This document shows positions 1 through 12,050 of a stretch of DNA of 64,000 bases, in pieces; the first letter of the stretch is position 1, and each line of letters starts with the position of its first letter. The notes under the pieces were generated by a model. That model saw only the letters and a program-made list of their open reading frames with translations. It did no database searches and was not told the origin of the DNA. The position numbers and the translations under genes are program-made. The stretch comes from Tethya wilhelma. Its lineage: Eukaryota > Porifera > Demospongiae > Tethyida > Tethyidae. The stretch covers positions 13,121,351 through 13,185,350 of the forward strand of contig CAXIPT010000001.1 of assembly GCA_964030475.1 (NCBI GenBank). The letters are read 5' to 3'.

Positions 1-112
1 AATGTCCTATAGTTAAACAACTACACTATGTGCTTCAAGTTATGGATAAAAGTTGAGTTTAGTGCACATCATAGCTACAAAAATATAGTTTCAATCATGT
101 ACGTAGACAGCC

Positions 113-2395
113 TTAGCGTCTAAAAAGTCTTCTAATGTCTCTTAGGGTTGGGAGGATTATTTTGGGAGCATAAATACTCAATGGACAAACCACACCAGAT
201 ACACAATAGGCAATGCTTACCATAACTTCACTTTCAATTCTTTTCCCCAAAAAATGCAAAATGTTCCATAATGCTGTACAAAGAATAACTACCATTGATA
301 TGAACACAATAGCAAAATTGAGCTTCTTTGTGTCTTTGAAATTCTCTTGTCTGATCTTTCTTGTCTTGAGTGCTACAAACAGCAGGAGACCAAGGAGGAG
401 ATGAGTGTAGCCATAGACCAAGCACACCCATAAAACAATGTGGTTACAATTGCAGTATTGCCTCACACTATAGTGTGGTGGTATGGTATGTGTCTGTAGT
501 GCTTCGAAGGTTACAAGGTGTAGAATTTCTGTAGCATCCCAGATTAAGAAAATGAGCACCTTCACTGAAAGGACTAAAGTGACAAGAATGAAGAGACTGT
601 AATCAGAGCACACTCTTCCAATCCTGCTATACTTTGTAAAAATGTGGTAAACTCGTAGTGTTTTTACAAACAGTGCAGCTAGAGTCAAGTCAAGTCCAAC
701 TACCGACAATGGATAAGAAAAGCACATAAACACAGCAATCCCATGGTTTTCAGAAGCTTTATCAATAGCAATTCCTCTTCGGATTATGTGCCAAAGTGCA
801 GCTGATAAACTGAGGTAACAACCAATGAATATGCACAGACTTAGTGCAATACTAGTTGCCTTGATCTCGGGCTCATTACGATAGAAAAAAATGAGACCCA
901 GGATCAAGGTATTAATAACGACACACAGTACAGCCATGAACACCAAGGGGATTTCAAGCTGCAAAGGATACACTTCATAAATCTGTTCCAGCATATCGTT
1001 TGGGAAATTGTGCTGATCTACAGAGAACAGACTGCTGTTGAGGACAATTTTGTTACTAATAGAGTCGTAGATTCCGATGCAAATAGATTTGCCATTCCGA
1101 ATTTGGTTTACAGCAACTGGAACAGTTGAAGTCTCATTGAAACTCACTAATCCTGTAGCACCATAGAAAGATAACTGAGTTAGCTGATGTTCAATAATTT
1201 CAGTAATACCTGGTTTTCCTGGTCCATAATCTTCCAGCGAAAAGTTATTCTTATCAATAGCCTTTAAAGAGGCATTCATAGCTAGAGCCAAAGCCCAAAT
1301 GGAATCGTACAACAGACATGCATAAGGATTGAGTTCACAACTAATAGATTTACTGTACATTCCCTCACAACTCATAGATTCATTACCATTAGACATTTTG
1401 TCTCGCTGAAAGAGGTAAGATGTCAGAAAAATATTTTCCACAGCATCACTCATTATTGATTGGCTACAGCTAGTGCCTATATGACTGATATCATCAATGT
1501 TTATTTCAGAGAAGATCCAAGCATAGTGCGGCCATTTGAGGTTCTTAAGATAAGCACTACAGATTACAATAGATGCCTCATAAGGTGGAAGAAAGGCAAA
1601 CATAATCTTGACACCAGAGAGGAATGCATCTTCTAGTAGAGACTCAATAGTCAGTCCATACTTGCTGGTTATCAGTGCTCGTTGGAATAGAACTTGAACA
1701 CCACTGGTTTTCTTTGTCAAATTCAAGAACCTCTGTGAAGACATGATGTAATGAGTGTCATGGTACGTGCCACTTTTTAGAATTCCAATTCTATTCCAAC
1801 CAAACTCTTTCATAAGACCTAGAAATGTTCTGGAAATGATTTCCACTGACGGTAACATGTGATACAAGTGACGATACTGATTCCTACTATCGAGAGGCAA
1901 TGCAGTTGCTCCAGATGCAATCTGAATGAGATCACTCTTTTCGTGTCCTGCTACACGTGAAACAAAGGAGGTTAGTTTATTACATAGCAAGCCAGTAACA
2001 CCAACCAAATTAAAGTACTTTGCTGAAAAGAATTCAACAAATTTCAAAATGCCTTCATTGACTGGATTGCACAGAGGGATCAACAAGGGAATAATTTCAA
2101 GTTTGTATCCAATAAGGACATCTGTGCAGCTGTTAATCTCACTCTTGGCTAAGTCTCCTCCAGGTAGTATATCTAATCCTCTCTCCCACATTGGGAGAGA
2201 GTTGTTGTAGGTGCTCCTCAACTGGGAGCTACGCTCAGGTACTGGCAGAACAGTTAGGAGATGTAAGGTAGTTGCTTCTGATGTTACTGAACTTATACAC
2301 ATCAATAACATTGAAATGACAACCAAGATCATCAGTTCTCTCTTCATCATGTTTCTGGTTGCATGCACAACTGAGACCAAGATAATTTGATGCAT
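113..2395 (-). CDS. Class C GPCR, GABA-B receptor-like, intronless
   Basis: This is one uninterrupted 760-residue reading frame. The N-terminus carries a hydrophobic signal peptide; the Met-Met near residue 16, just before KRELMILVVISMLLM, is a better start than the first Met. Residues of about 60-440 resemble the Venus-flytrap (ANF receptor) ligand-binding fold. GABA-B-type signatures include LYDSIWALALAMN and FYGATGLVSFNET, the latter followed by a YDSISNK segment. Residues of about 480-745 hold seven hydrophobic segments with the GABA-B-like TM1-TM2 stretch EPEIKATSIALSLCIFIGC, and the tail is very short. Family knowledge: such proteins sit in the plasma membrane and couple amino-acid-type ligands to G proteins. 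The absence of introns is unusual beside the intron-rich neighbours and fits an old retrocopy or a single-exon family. It is transcribed away from the RTK cluster. The ligand cannot be told from sequence. Mammal-style GABA-B heterodimer coiled coils are not evident. Confidence 0.88.
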   Translation of the reverse strand: MHQIILVSVVHATRNMMKRELMILVVISMLLMCISSVTSEATTLHLLTVLPVPERSSQLRSTYNNSLPMWERGLDILPGGDLAKSEINSCTDVLIGYKLEIIPLLIPLCNPVNEGILKFVEFFSAKYFNLVGVTGLLCNKLTSFVSRVAGHEKSDLIQIASGATALPLDSRNQYRHLYHMLPSVEIISRTFLGLMKEFGWNRIGILKSGTYHDTHYIMSSQRFLNLTKKTSGVQVLFQRALITSKYGLTIESLLEDAFLSGVKIMFAFLPPYEASIVICSAYLKNLKWPHYAWIFSEINIDDISHIGTSCSQSIMSDAVENIFLTSYLFQRDKMSNGNESMSCEGMYSKSISCELNPYACLLYDSIWALALAMNASLKAIDKNNFSLEDYGPGKPGITEIIEHQLTQLSFYGATGLVSFNETSTVPVAVNQIRNGKSICIGIYDSISNKIVLNSSLFSVDQHNFPNDMLEQIYEVYPLQLEIPLVFMAVLCVVINTLILGLIFFYRNEPEIKATSIALSLCIFIGCYLSLSAALWHIIRRGIAIDKASENHGIAVFMCFSYPLSVVGLDLTLAALFVKTLRVYHIFTKYSRIGRVCSDYSLFILVTLVLSVKVLIFLIWDATEILHLVTFEALQTHTIPPHYSVRQYCNCNHIVLWVCLVYGYTHLLLGLLLFVALKTRKIRQENFKDTKKLNFAIVFISMVVILCTALWNILHFLGKRIESEVMVSIAYCVSGVVCPLSIYAPKIILPTLRDIRRLFRR

Positions 2396-2760
2396 TTGTA
2401 ATATTGTAACAATTATAGTTGGGTTTTATTTTCCCAAAATTTTACACTCATGACTATAGCTCAACAAATACAGTCTGAACTTCAAGAACTAATTCAATAC
2501 AGTTTTAGGTAATTGTTTTAAGTAAGAGTTAAATCAACAGAACACTGTATTGGATCTCTCAACTGTCAACTTCCCAGACTGTTAACATGGAACGCAGTAC
2601 TGAAATGTTCCCAAATTAAGACATATTTTGCAAAATTATTGCCAGTAAGATCGAATTCACATTTGCCTCCCCTTTCCCCATACATATATCCCCTTGAAAG
2701 CACAACAGTTACTAGGTAACTATTAAGATCTTTAACACAGATATCTCTTCAAAAATATAG

Positions 2761-3175
2761 GCACTTGAATTGGTCAATGAAGGATATCGACTACCTCCAC
2801 CTCCTGGCTGCCCAAAGGAAATCTACAGGATCATGATACAATGCTGGTACTAACTCAAATAATTATTACTTCCACAAGCTTGACTGAATAACTTATATAA
2901 TATATGCCAAGCTTATACTTTAAGTCACCTAACTTTGTACACTAAACACTAATTAGTATTCATAAATCTTATATAATTGCAGGCACCCAGAGCCTTCTCA
3001 AAGACCATCCTTTAAAGCATTACTTGAATGTTTACTGGAACCAGAAGACACGCTACTAAACTGCAAACAAGAAGACCTCAGAGAGAATGATATGGCAGCC
3101 ATGCTAGGTGCTCCAATAGAAGAAGGAGAAAGACTGTATCATGAGCTACAGAGCACCTACTTGAGCACACAATAA
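2761..3175 (+). pseudogene. Orphan 3' end of a receptor tyrosine kinase (two last exons)
   Basis: Two exons match the last two of the other kinases here. Exon 2761-2846 is 86 bases, the same size as in RTK-A, B and C, and reads ALELVNEGYRLPPPPGCPKE then IYRIMIQCW. Exon 2983-3175 starts in the compatible phase, encodes HPEPSQRPSFKALLE and the tail MLGAPIEEGERLYHELQSTY, and ends in TAA. Both have proper acceptors (ATAG, GCAG) and the first has a GT donor. No kinase N-lobe, catalytic loop or DFG exon lies upstream: bases 2396-2760 hold nothing else I recognise, and the next gene to the left is on the other strand. It is therefore a fragment left by deletion or rearrangement, or a terminal exon pair displaced by misassembly. 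Confidence 0.75.
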
Positions 3176-3556
3176 AATTAATATGAAATTGAATCACATG
3201 CATTCAAGAACAGTAGAAGAGTTCTTTCTGCAGTAAAGATCATGACTGTCACAATATAAGTAGCGAAAGACAATTATTTTTTGTGAATATGATAAGTTAC
3301 AACTACATATCTGTCCCATGGATGTTTGCAAATAAAGTGGTATTGTAATGACTAAGTGTTCCACACAATACCAAACAAGTTGACAAAAATAAACATTAGA
3401 ATTTTCGATTCTTTGCAAAATGATGAACTCAACTTGACAACACTAACAGATTACAATAAGTTAGAGGTGCATGGTGTTTCAACTCCACACTGATTCAACA
3501 AGGTGTAGTTAGCCAAATTAAGGAGAATGAGCTCCTCCTCCCACTGCTGTATATTG

Positions 3557-3567
3557 TGCGCATGCGT
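3557..3567. promoter_or_regulatory. NRF1-like palindrome upstream of RTK-A
   Basis: TGCGCATGCGT lies 100 bases before the RTK-A start codon. The same core (TGCGCATGCGCA or near) occurs before RTK-D and inside the Repeat A copies. In animals this is the consensus of the NRF1/erect-wing factor. The role here is inference. The rest of 3176-3666 shows no gene. Confidence 0.35.
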
Positions 3568-3666
3568 ATACTAATGTCTGGTAAAGATCATCACGACAAT
3601 TGAATCATAGGTGGTTGTATAAAAAGCAAGCAAGAACGATCAGATTTCAATGTTTACACTCAGTAA

Positions 3667-6600
3667 ATGACTATGCTGCAGCTTGGAAAAGTCTTGTCAT
3701 GGTTGCTGATCCTAGGATCACTGTTAATCAATAAGGGAGGAGGTAAGTCTAGGCTAATAATACAGAATGATAAAGCTACCAACATGTACACAGAGAAGTG
3801 TTGGCATAAAATTTAATAATAGCCCATCCTGGGATGTAGCCTTCATTGACCAACTCATCTCATGAGTCAATGTAGCCTGCAAAGAATGGATTGGAAAACA
3901 GGGTTTATTGAGTAAACATTATAGTTAGTGTGTGCCTAACTTAACACTGATCCAATGATGACAATTGTGTCTTTACATATCAACATAGATCATTAGTAGA
4001 GGCTATCTATGATATCAGTATTTGATGACGAACCATTCAGTATTGGTGTCTGAACATGACTCCCGTGTATGCATAAGTACATGACCTGTTGTAGCAACTT
4101 AAGTCCAATAACATTGCTTCTCAATGTACACAATATTTCACAAGTCATGATGGGATGTTCACACACTCAAAGTGGAATGGGTTGCATAACAGAAACATTA
4201 TTGCATTTACATGGTTGACCAAACAACCACAACTCGGGGTGTTGAATTCAGTGAACAATGTGACTACCTACAAATGTTGCCAAAGGTGTAACCGTGCTAA
4301 GCTATAATTATGATTGAAAAAAACACCAGTCTACACAATTGTACACATGTTACATTTTCTTGAACATTTAAAGGTGAAGCATGTCTAGAGGGATTCACGG
4401 CTCCTAATGCTCTTACCACAAGTGCCCTCTTGTTGGGAGATGAGATGACGGCAACTGGCAAAGAACAGTGGCTATTTCCAACCATGAATGTAACATGTTC
4501 GGCTACAGTAAGAGCACTGTACTTTTTGGCTGAGTTTGAAGGGAATGGGGGTAAAAGGAACAAATACCCAGAGCTTCAAGTCTGGAGACCACAGCGAGGA
4601 AATAATGAGTACACCAGGCAGCATGAGGTATCAGCAGCACCATCTTTAGTGCAAGCACAAGTGTATGAATTTTCAGGGCTATCGTGGTCAGTGCAAGCTG
4701 GAGATGTTCTTGGTGTGTATCAGCCTGACTTGAAGAAAAGTATGTATACACTCTTGTTTCAAGAAAACGAGAGATTCTCAACTTATCGGCTTTCAAATGA
4801 ACGAAATGCACGACAAACCTTTACCACTACAAATAGAGGAGTACGCTCAGACCACCAATACTACCCTTTGGTGGCCATTGAAACAAGTAAGATCACTATC
4901 TATAGTTGTGATTACATTTACACGCAATATCAACTGTGCATGAGTTTCCTTCTTATGAATACTGACATGTACCTGTACTAGTACATTACATCAAGAAAAG
5001 CTAACCATATACGTGCACATAACATCAATCTTGAATGTAAATAAAATGTAAAACTGCACCTGAACTAACATCAGTACACTACATAATGTTTGTTTGCTAC
5101 AGACAACCCTCAGTGTATCTCAGGCTTCTTCTTTGGGAGAGAGGATCTCATCTCAAGAGGGGAGCTGCTCTCAGGCACCGGTTCTGTCAACCTAGTGGAG
5201 CATCACGACCAGCTCAGACTCATCCCGGGAATGAGGTTTGGGTGTGGTGGAACCATCACCAAGTGTACATTTGCCGCTAAGAGTAGGGAGGTAGAAGGTG
5301 ACCAGCAAACGTACCCACATGTACAGATATGGCAGGCCACTTCATCAGACTACTATGTGAGGAGGAGGTCTGTCTCTCTGGGTGGGTCAGCAGCAACTCC
5401 ATTTATGAATGTCTTTGAGGTTACACCATCTGTACCAATGGAGTTCAACAGGGGGGACATTCTTGGGTTGTACCTACCGCCAGCCAATCAAAACCCACTG
5501 ATCATAGGGTTTCACCACCATACTTCCGGTGAAGATAGCAGCACTAGTTATGTCTATCCTCGGCCAACAACTGGTAGCAGAGCAAGTGCCTTCCTCACAG
5601 ACTCACGTGGTGTTGGTACTGATTACGACACACCTATGATTAGAGTAGAAGTCAGTAAGTCAAGCTTGTGATTGTGACTGCCTTAATACACTGTGATGAC
5701 TAGCACTTGTATTGACTACAGGCATAGACTGTGGAGCACCAGAGAGGCTTACAAATGGCATTGTTAGGGCACCGTCCACTGCAAATGGATCAGTGGCCAA
5801 CTATACATGCAACACAGGCTACAATCTGGTGGGTGTCGAGAAGAGAGTGTGTTTAGAATCAAATGGCACATGGTCAAACAAACAACCAACTTGTGAATGT
5901 AAGTGCTTTATAATTGCCCACTTAAAATACACATCAAAGCCCTTGATTCATCTATGATGCATGTAATGAGGATATGCTTGTTGTTTATACAGTGGTGGAC
6001 TGTGGGTTGCCACCACCACCACTACATGCTAGTAGTCAATTAAACATTGATAATACAACATATGGTTCAAGAGCCACCTACACATGTGGAGAAGGTTTTC
6101 AGCCAAGTAGCTCTCAACCACTAGAGTGCACCAGTAATGGAGAGTGGTCTGGACCGATTCCAACATGTGAAGGCAAGTGTCTGCTCACCATGACAACACC
6201 ATCACAGACAGAATGGCATATTTATCACTGTTGAATTGTTTCTTTTCTTTCAGGCATTAAATGTTCAAATCTATCAGCTCCACTGCATGGTGATGTCCAG
6301 GTTATAGCAAACAAAACAGGTACTCAGTTGAATGCATGGGCACTATACACGTGCAATGAGGGCTATTCACTAGCTGGGGAGAGTGTTCAGATCTGCCAGG
6401 AGAATGGAACTTGGACAGGAGCTGCTCCAGATTGTAGTACGTTACCAAATATACTGTCTTCAATTTGCTTTATGAGCTCTTATCATTAGTGAATCATCGA
6501 TAAGTTTCTACTGTTTTTTGTTTTTTTTTTAAATTTCAGTTGCCAAATGCTCCCATCTTGGAGGGATTCAAGGTGGCTCTGTGGTGCTCCTCAACAGCAG

Positions 6601-8855
6601 CAGGGCTATTGGCTCAGTTGCCATCTACTCCTGTAATGAGGGTATGAAGATGAGAGGCAACAAGAGGGTAACTTGCAGGGAAGACAGCACATGGTCCAGC
6701 AAACCACCTCTTTGTGAAGGTAAGCAAGGGGGATAAACCATGGATATTGTAGTTCCATTCCCTGTCAGGGGAAATTGACCACTTCTGACAAACCAACAAA
6801 CTTCCTATAGTTGTATCATAATAAAGAAGCTAAGGGTAATCATATTACCCACAGCAGCTGCTTGATGGGAATTCTCATACTTTAATTCCCCCCACAGCAA
6901 TTCAATGTGAAATGCCATCAATACCTACCAATGGTCAAATCATTTCATTGCATAATGGGACTCTGCTAGATGCACTGGTGGAGTACAGTTGTGAAGAAGG
7001 GTTCACTCTAGAAGGCAACAAGACCCGAATATGTCAACAAGATGAGCACTGGTCTGGATCAGAGCCAAAATGTAGAGGACAATGATGCCATTCACACACA
7101 TGGTGATACTCTGACACACTCTAAACAACACCACAACACACACACACACACAGGTATCAGAACCTTTGACCCAACAGTCATACCACCAACAGAGGGTCTT
7201 AATAGAAGTAAGGCACCCAGGACAGCTCTAGTGGACCATACCACTTCATCAGGTGGTGACATTGGCTCGGTCACACTGGCCCCAGATGAGGAGGGCCTCA
7301 CACCTCAAGGACCAAGACTGACCATCGGAGACATCACTATCATCGTTGTCATAGCAACACTGGTGGGAATCATACTACTGATGGGTTTAGCAATATTGCT
7401 TCTCTACATACGACGTAAGAAACAGCAACGGATGGAAGAGGACGCCATTGGGCGTAATCAAGACACAAGTACCTCTGTGGACAACCCTGTCTATGAAGGT
7501 AACCAATGGCTTTAAGTTGGAAGGCTACAGTTTCCGTTAAGTTAATTCAATGTTTTGTTTTCACTATGCATGTAGGTGATCAGCATCTGTCTTTCAATAT
7601 CTGGAACACTAACACCTATCATCATCGTAATGTTGAGAAGGCAGACCTATCATCAACACAACGTGGCAATCCCCCAAACCAGCCACAACTTGAATCCAAA
7701 GAGAGCAGTGAAAGCATCCACTACCACGTTGCAAACATTGTACGTCAACACTATGAGTTTGCTAACTTTGGTGGGCCACAGTACGACACCACCAACAACC
7801 ATGATGCCAGCCCAGCCTATGATATGCCAGTGTCTCCATACGAGATACCAACACCACAGGTGAGCCTATAGGATAGACTGACTGGTTGGTGGTTGCTCTG
7901 TACAGACAAGCTATCATGTTTATATGCATGATTCAGTGCCACTACTCCATTGCAGCACAAGTACTCCAATATCTATGGAAGCCTACCGTGGGGCACATAT
8001 GTTCCAACAGAAGTAAGTTTGTATTGATTTATATATGCTTACAGCAACCATTTACCCGTATACCCTCTCTTGTTGACTTGCTACATATTTTCAGGAGCAG
8101 AGAAAATCAATACTAGACAGTTCATCCTATTCAATGATATCCACTAAGGTACTACTAGGTACAATTATGAATGTCATGGCTATTTGAAAGAGACACTTGT
8201 TAACAAAGATTCTGAACATGCATTCATTGAAATCTCAGAGTTCAAGTTCAGAAGAGAATCAACAGGCATTCTTTACTGAGAGTGAAATATACTGGAGACC
8301 AGCCTCTAATTCAGCAAGTCTCTATGAGCAGCTGGCTAGAAACAAGTACCGAGAAATACTCAGAAAACAGATACAGTAAGTGAATAAACATAGTATTATG
8401 TTGGTGGACTAAGGCATCAAATTGTAAAGTTTCAAGGAGAGACACACTATGTCAGTCCCTGAAAATAGGAAGGGAGACTGGGGGCAAATAATATTTGAAG
8501 GCAGAGATCGAGGCTATCTTCAGGGAATGGCAGTCCCATAAGACTTATGATATAACATAATGTACAAGCATTCTAATTATGAAAGACTGACAGAAAGGAA
8601 GTTTAATCACAATGGTGATTTCTATCACTTTACACATGTAGGATAACCGAGCGCTTGGGATCAGGTCACTTTGGAAATGTTGACCAGGGCCTCTGGCAAT
8701 CTCCTGCTGGTGTGGTTCAAGTGGCAATCAAGACACTCAAACAAGGCTCCAATGAAAACGACAAGGTCAAGTTCCTTCAGGAGGCAGCCATCAATGGACA
8801 GTTCAGACATGAGAATGTGGTGAAGCTTCATGGAGTCGTCACAGTGGGAGAGCCA
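3667..8855 (+). CDS. RTK-A, 5' part: receptor tyrosine kinase with two novel ectodomains and five sushi domains
   Basis: Exons: 3667-3742 (signal peptide, core [12 protein letters not shown]), 4374-4886, 5103-5654, 5722-5898, 5993-6172, 6254-6436, 6540-6719, 6898-about 7077, 7154-7498, 7576-7859, 7956-8012, 8095-8148, 8239-8375, 8642-8855. Exons 2 and 3 each carry one copy of the cluster's shared ectodomain (P-x-M, QVWRP or [14 protein letters not shown] or GDILGLYLP). Exons 4-8 are five sushi/CCP modules on symmetrical phase 1-1 exons, each with four Cys and a Trp. Exon 9 holds the TM helix ([20 protein letters not shown]) and NPVYEG. Exon 10 has YDMP and YEIP. Exon 13 is the juxtamembrane block, and exon 14 the kinase N-lobe ([13 protein letters not shown]). 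Start choice: two in-frame ATGs, 3667 and 3673. Oddities: exon 5 ends in a GC donor and exon 8 lacks a GT donor. The kinase stops after the N-lobe; matching exons follow at 15175. Confidence 0.85.
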
Positions 8856-8896
8856 GTGAGTACACTTGACACACACCTATATGTATGTCCACTGTC

Positions 8897-8898
<2 letters not shown>

Positions 8899-8956
<58 letters not shown>
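8899..8956. repeat. (CA)n microsatellite at the RTK-A break
   Basis: About 58 bases of CA dinucleotides start some 40 bases after the N-lobe donor of RTK-A. What follows is unrelated WD40 coding sequence instead of the next kinase exon, so this is a candidate misassembly or recombination point. Confidence 0.9.
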
Positions 8957-8958
<2 letters not shown>

Positions 8959-9164
8959 CTCAACTTTGTGTGTCTGGTTGCAGCAAAGGTCTTGTTGTAT
9001 GTTGGGACGTAAGTTCTGGGAAGTGTGTTCATGAATTTGAACAACCTGAGACCTCAGTCCTAATGCTTGATAGCTCCCTTGACTATATTGTTTCCCTGCT
9101 GGCTGGAGACTGCATTAAGGTGTGGAACTGTCTGCTTGGAGACCTTGTGCATACTATAAAGCTG
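8957..9164 (+). pseudogene. Isolated WD40-repeat exon
   Basis: A single open stretch between an acceptor at the end of the CA repeat and a GTTAGT donor reads [20 protein letters not shown] and then [20 protein letters not shown]. It contains two WD-type blades (CWD..SGK and KVWN...GD). No other exon of this protein is visible nearby. It has nothing to do with RTKs and looks like a fragment of a WD40 protein joined to RTK-A at the microsatellite. An alternative acceptor (TTGCAG) lies a few codons inside. The parent gene cannot be named. Confidence 0.55.
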
Positions 9165-10105
9165 GTTAGTTGCTAGTACTGGTACAATAGAAATAGCTAT
9201 GCTGTCAATCATATCAGTAAGCCCTTTGTTGTATGCGTTGAACCATACACTGCAACGTGCCTACTGTATTGCTTTGCAGTTAGGTCTTATTATTATTAAC
9301 TGAACTTTTCCGCAATTAACAATAACAATTAATATGTTAATTAACAATGATTAATTAATTAATTATGATAATTATGTTAATTAATTATCAATGGTAGAGT
9401 TATAGTTTGCTCAAGTTATTACACTTTTTCCGTNTACTACCGTACGTATGATATACTATTATCACAGTTTCAATTATTATAGTGATTGCATGACTATTTG
9501 ATTCAGTGATTCAGTAAAAAGTAACAATTAGAATTGTATGAAATGCTAATGAACATACACTGACAAGTGTATAATGTAATATCGGCTTTGAAAGAGAACA
9601 ATGATCATTACCATTATTATTAAAAAAACTGATATTCGATCCTTTGTTCAGCAACAACTGCCTCACAGGCCAGTGAACTAAACGTTTTAGACATAGATGA
9701 CACAGCAGTAAATATTAATGTAACATCAAGTAAGGAATTACAATATTCTTTTCCACTTTGACTTAAAGATTTGAATGAATTCAATCTAATGAAGATGTAA
9801 TTAAAGAAGTTTAACATAACCTACATTTGTCAGACAAAAGACCAAATGATATTATGGAACAAATATATACCATGTCCAACAAATCACCGTGAAGGAAATC
9901 AGCTAGCTTGGCATGCAGTGTTTCGAGATCATTACAAGCATATTTGCACCATGCAATTACCTTGGAAGTTTCAAGGGATGGATTAATTCTTTCTCTCTTT
10001 CTTTTTGTGAATAAAGAGCCAGATATATATGTCTGTTATCACCATTTCTTAGACAAGTGGCCATAGCTAGCAACACTCACATGCGCGGCCTCAGACCCTG
10101 GCCAT
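9165..10105. other. Non-coding AT-rich region with an assembly N and a Repeat A end
   Basis: No convincing exon on either strand. Just after the N at 9434 comes TACTACCGTACGTATGAT, the right terminus of the dispersed Repeat A (see 38591-39272), so a mostly missing copy of that repeat abuts the gap. Confidence 0.5.
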
Positions 10106-11568
10106 TACAGAAGGCATTCTATAATATCATGTGNAAACCTGATATCCCTTATATAGAAACTATGATCTTAATTATATCTTGAAGTTCATTAAACAAACAA
10201 ATTAAGGTATAGTTTACTGTAATAACAGAACTGAAACATACTGAAGCAAACACTGACAGTTTTGAGAGAACTTTGATGTTCAACTGTATTTGTTGGTTTG
10301 AAGTCTAGATAAATTAAAATTTGTGAATTAATTTTTAGCTAGATAAATTTGAATTTCATGCTTTTTTCAGCTAGCTGCTATACACTCAGAGCATAATTAG
10401 GTACCATTACTTTCTGGAATCAGTGCTGTGTATTAAACCATGCATTATTTGGAATTCAAATGCAAGTTGCCTAGAACTGTTAATTTTGTGATACCTGCAT
10501 GATTATCATAACTGTTACATATAGCAAGGCAATTGAATATATACAGCTCCTGTCTCCAAATGACTGAGATATGTGTTTCACTTTAGTATCAAGCAGACAA
10601 CTCAGCAGCCTGCTAGCTCAGTAGCTAGCTACACACACCAACTCAAATCTGATTAGTAGAAATTATGGGGAAAAAATGAGAACAAACATTCAAGTAAAAC
10701 AAAACACTGGAAATGTAATGAGACACAGGCATGGCTAAATCGTAAAAAGAAAGCAAACCGCAAGATGGAATGGCTGTTATAGAGTGTGTAAGGAATTCTT
10801 CCTGTGGGCAAAATGAGAGACTAAATAATTATTATTATTAAGGAGAGTGTTAAATGCAGCCCACACAGGAAGAATTCTTCACACACTCAAACAGCTATTC
10901 CAAATTCTTTTTACGATTTAGCAATTCCTGCATGTATCTTATTACATTTCCAATGTTTTTTTAGTACTTGCAGTTCAATATAATTATGATGGATCAAGCT
11001 CTAGGTACAAAATTGACTGTGTTCAGTTCAATGTAACATAATATTATTATTCTTATTGAAATTGCATGCAGTAACAATCACAGTACTACCATTGTGTGAA
11101 TGTAGTTGTGCTATTTTATATATAAAAACATGTCTGTAGAAATGTAAATGCTTAAACTTTGCCACACTTTAATTGTCAACACTCTGAAAATACATCTTAT
11201 AGTATAATAGTTACTATAATTTAATTTATAGTTGTAGCTACCAGTAATTTTGTTTTGCAAGTCTTAGATCTAGCAAGTCTGTTATTTCCACTCATTGATT
11301 GTTGAAGGTGTTGATATTCATCTCTGTTGTCCAGTCTGTTGAAGAGATCATCATCTTTATCATTGTCTGCTATCTCTCCATTATTCTCTCTTGGTCTGGT
11401 CTCAACAGTTGCAATGTAGGCACAAAACTTGATTTTTAGGCAACATTATACTCATCGATTAATTATAAGACATGCATCTTGGAGCAAAAATAGAGACAAA
11501 TTTGTAGCGGCTACTAAAGTGATCATGTATACCAATACACATGATATTATAGAATGCCTTCTGTAGAG
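10106..11568. mobile_element. Inverted-repeat element with an internal fold-back
   Basis: The outer ends are reverse complements over about 27 bases (core AGAAGGCATTCTATAATATC at 10109 and its complement near 11545-11565). Inside, bases of about 10690-10810 and 10858-10975 form a second, imperfect inverted repeat around AGGAATTCTTCCTGTG and CACAGGAAGAATTCTT, with homologous flanks such as ATCGTAAAAAGA and TCTTTTTACGAT. There is no coding frame. The structure is that of a MITE or fold-back transposon. An N lies at 10134, so the left end may be incomplete. Confidence 0.55.
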
Positions 11569-12050
11569 GCTAGTGCGCATGCGCATAATAATGCCACGTG
11601 GATAATGACCTTTGAACTCTACCTACAAAGATGGCTGCATTGTAGCACATGAATTTATACACTAAGTTTCAAAGCTTTCTAGTTTTTGTTCAGGACTATT
11701 TACAATGAAAACGAGTATAAAGGAACGTACTACCCAAGAAAAGAACTTACTTTGTGGCGTCAAAGTTGGCTCAACACTTTCTGGTTCTCTGGAAATCGTT
11801 TTCAAGTAAGCCTGTCAGTTAGAAGGAAGTAAGTTAGTAAGTAAGTAAGTAAGTTAGGAGAACAAAATTGCACTAGTGTGGCTTCTCACAAGCGCTCTCT
11901 CTACGAGTGATCAGAAAAGTTTCGGCAAAGTTTAAGCCTTCCATGCAGTTGGTTTTCTGTAAAGGAGAACCTCTGAGCAAGTTTGAAGCCTCTACTTTGT
12001 GTTGTTAGATTTTTCTCATTATGTCTAATTCGTCAGTGCATCCTCCCAGG
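11555..12050 (+). repeat. Repeat A, copy 1 (promoter/exon-like dispersed repeat)
   Basis: Homologous to 38591-39272, 43893-44523 and 62855-63555. It contains TGCGCATGCGCA (11574), CCACGTGG, TGACCTTTGAACTC, AAGATGGCTGC, a short open frame ending QSWLNTFWFSGNRFQ, and a splice-donor-like CAAGTAAGC followed by a run of GTAA. The right end is diverged and the usual CCGTACGTATGAT terminus is absent. No gene is seen between here and 12630. Confidence 0.7.
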
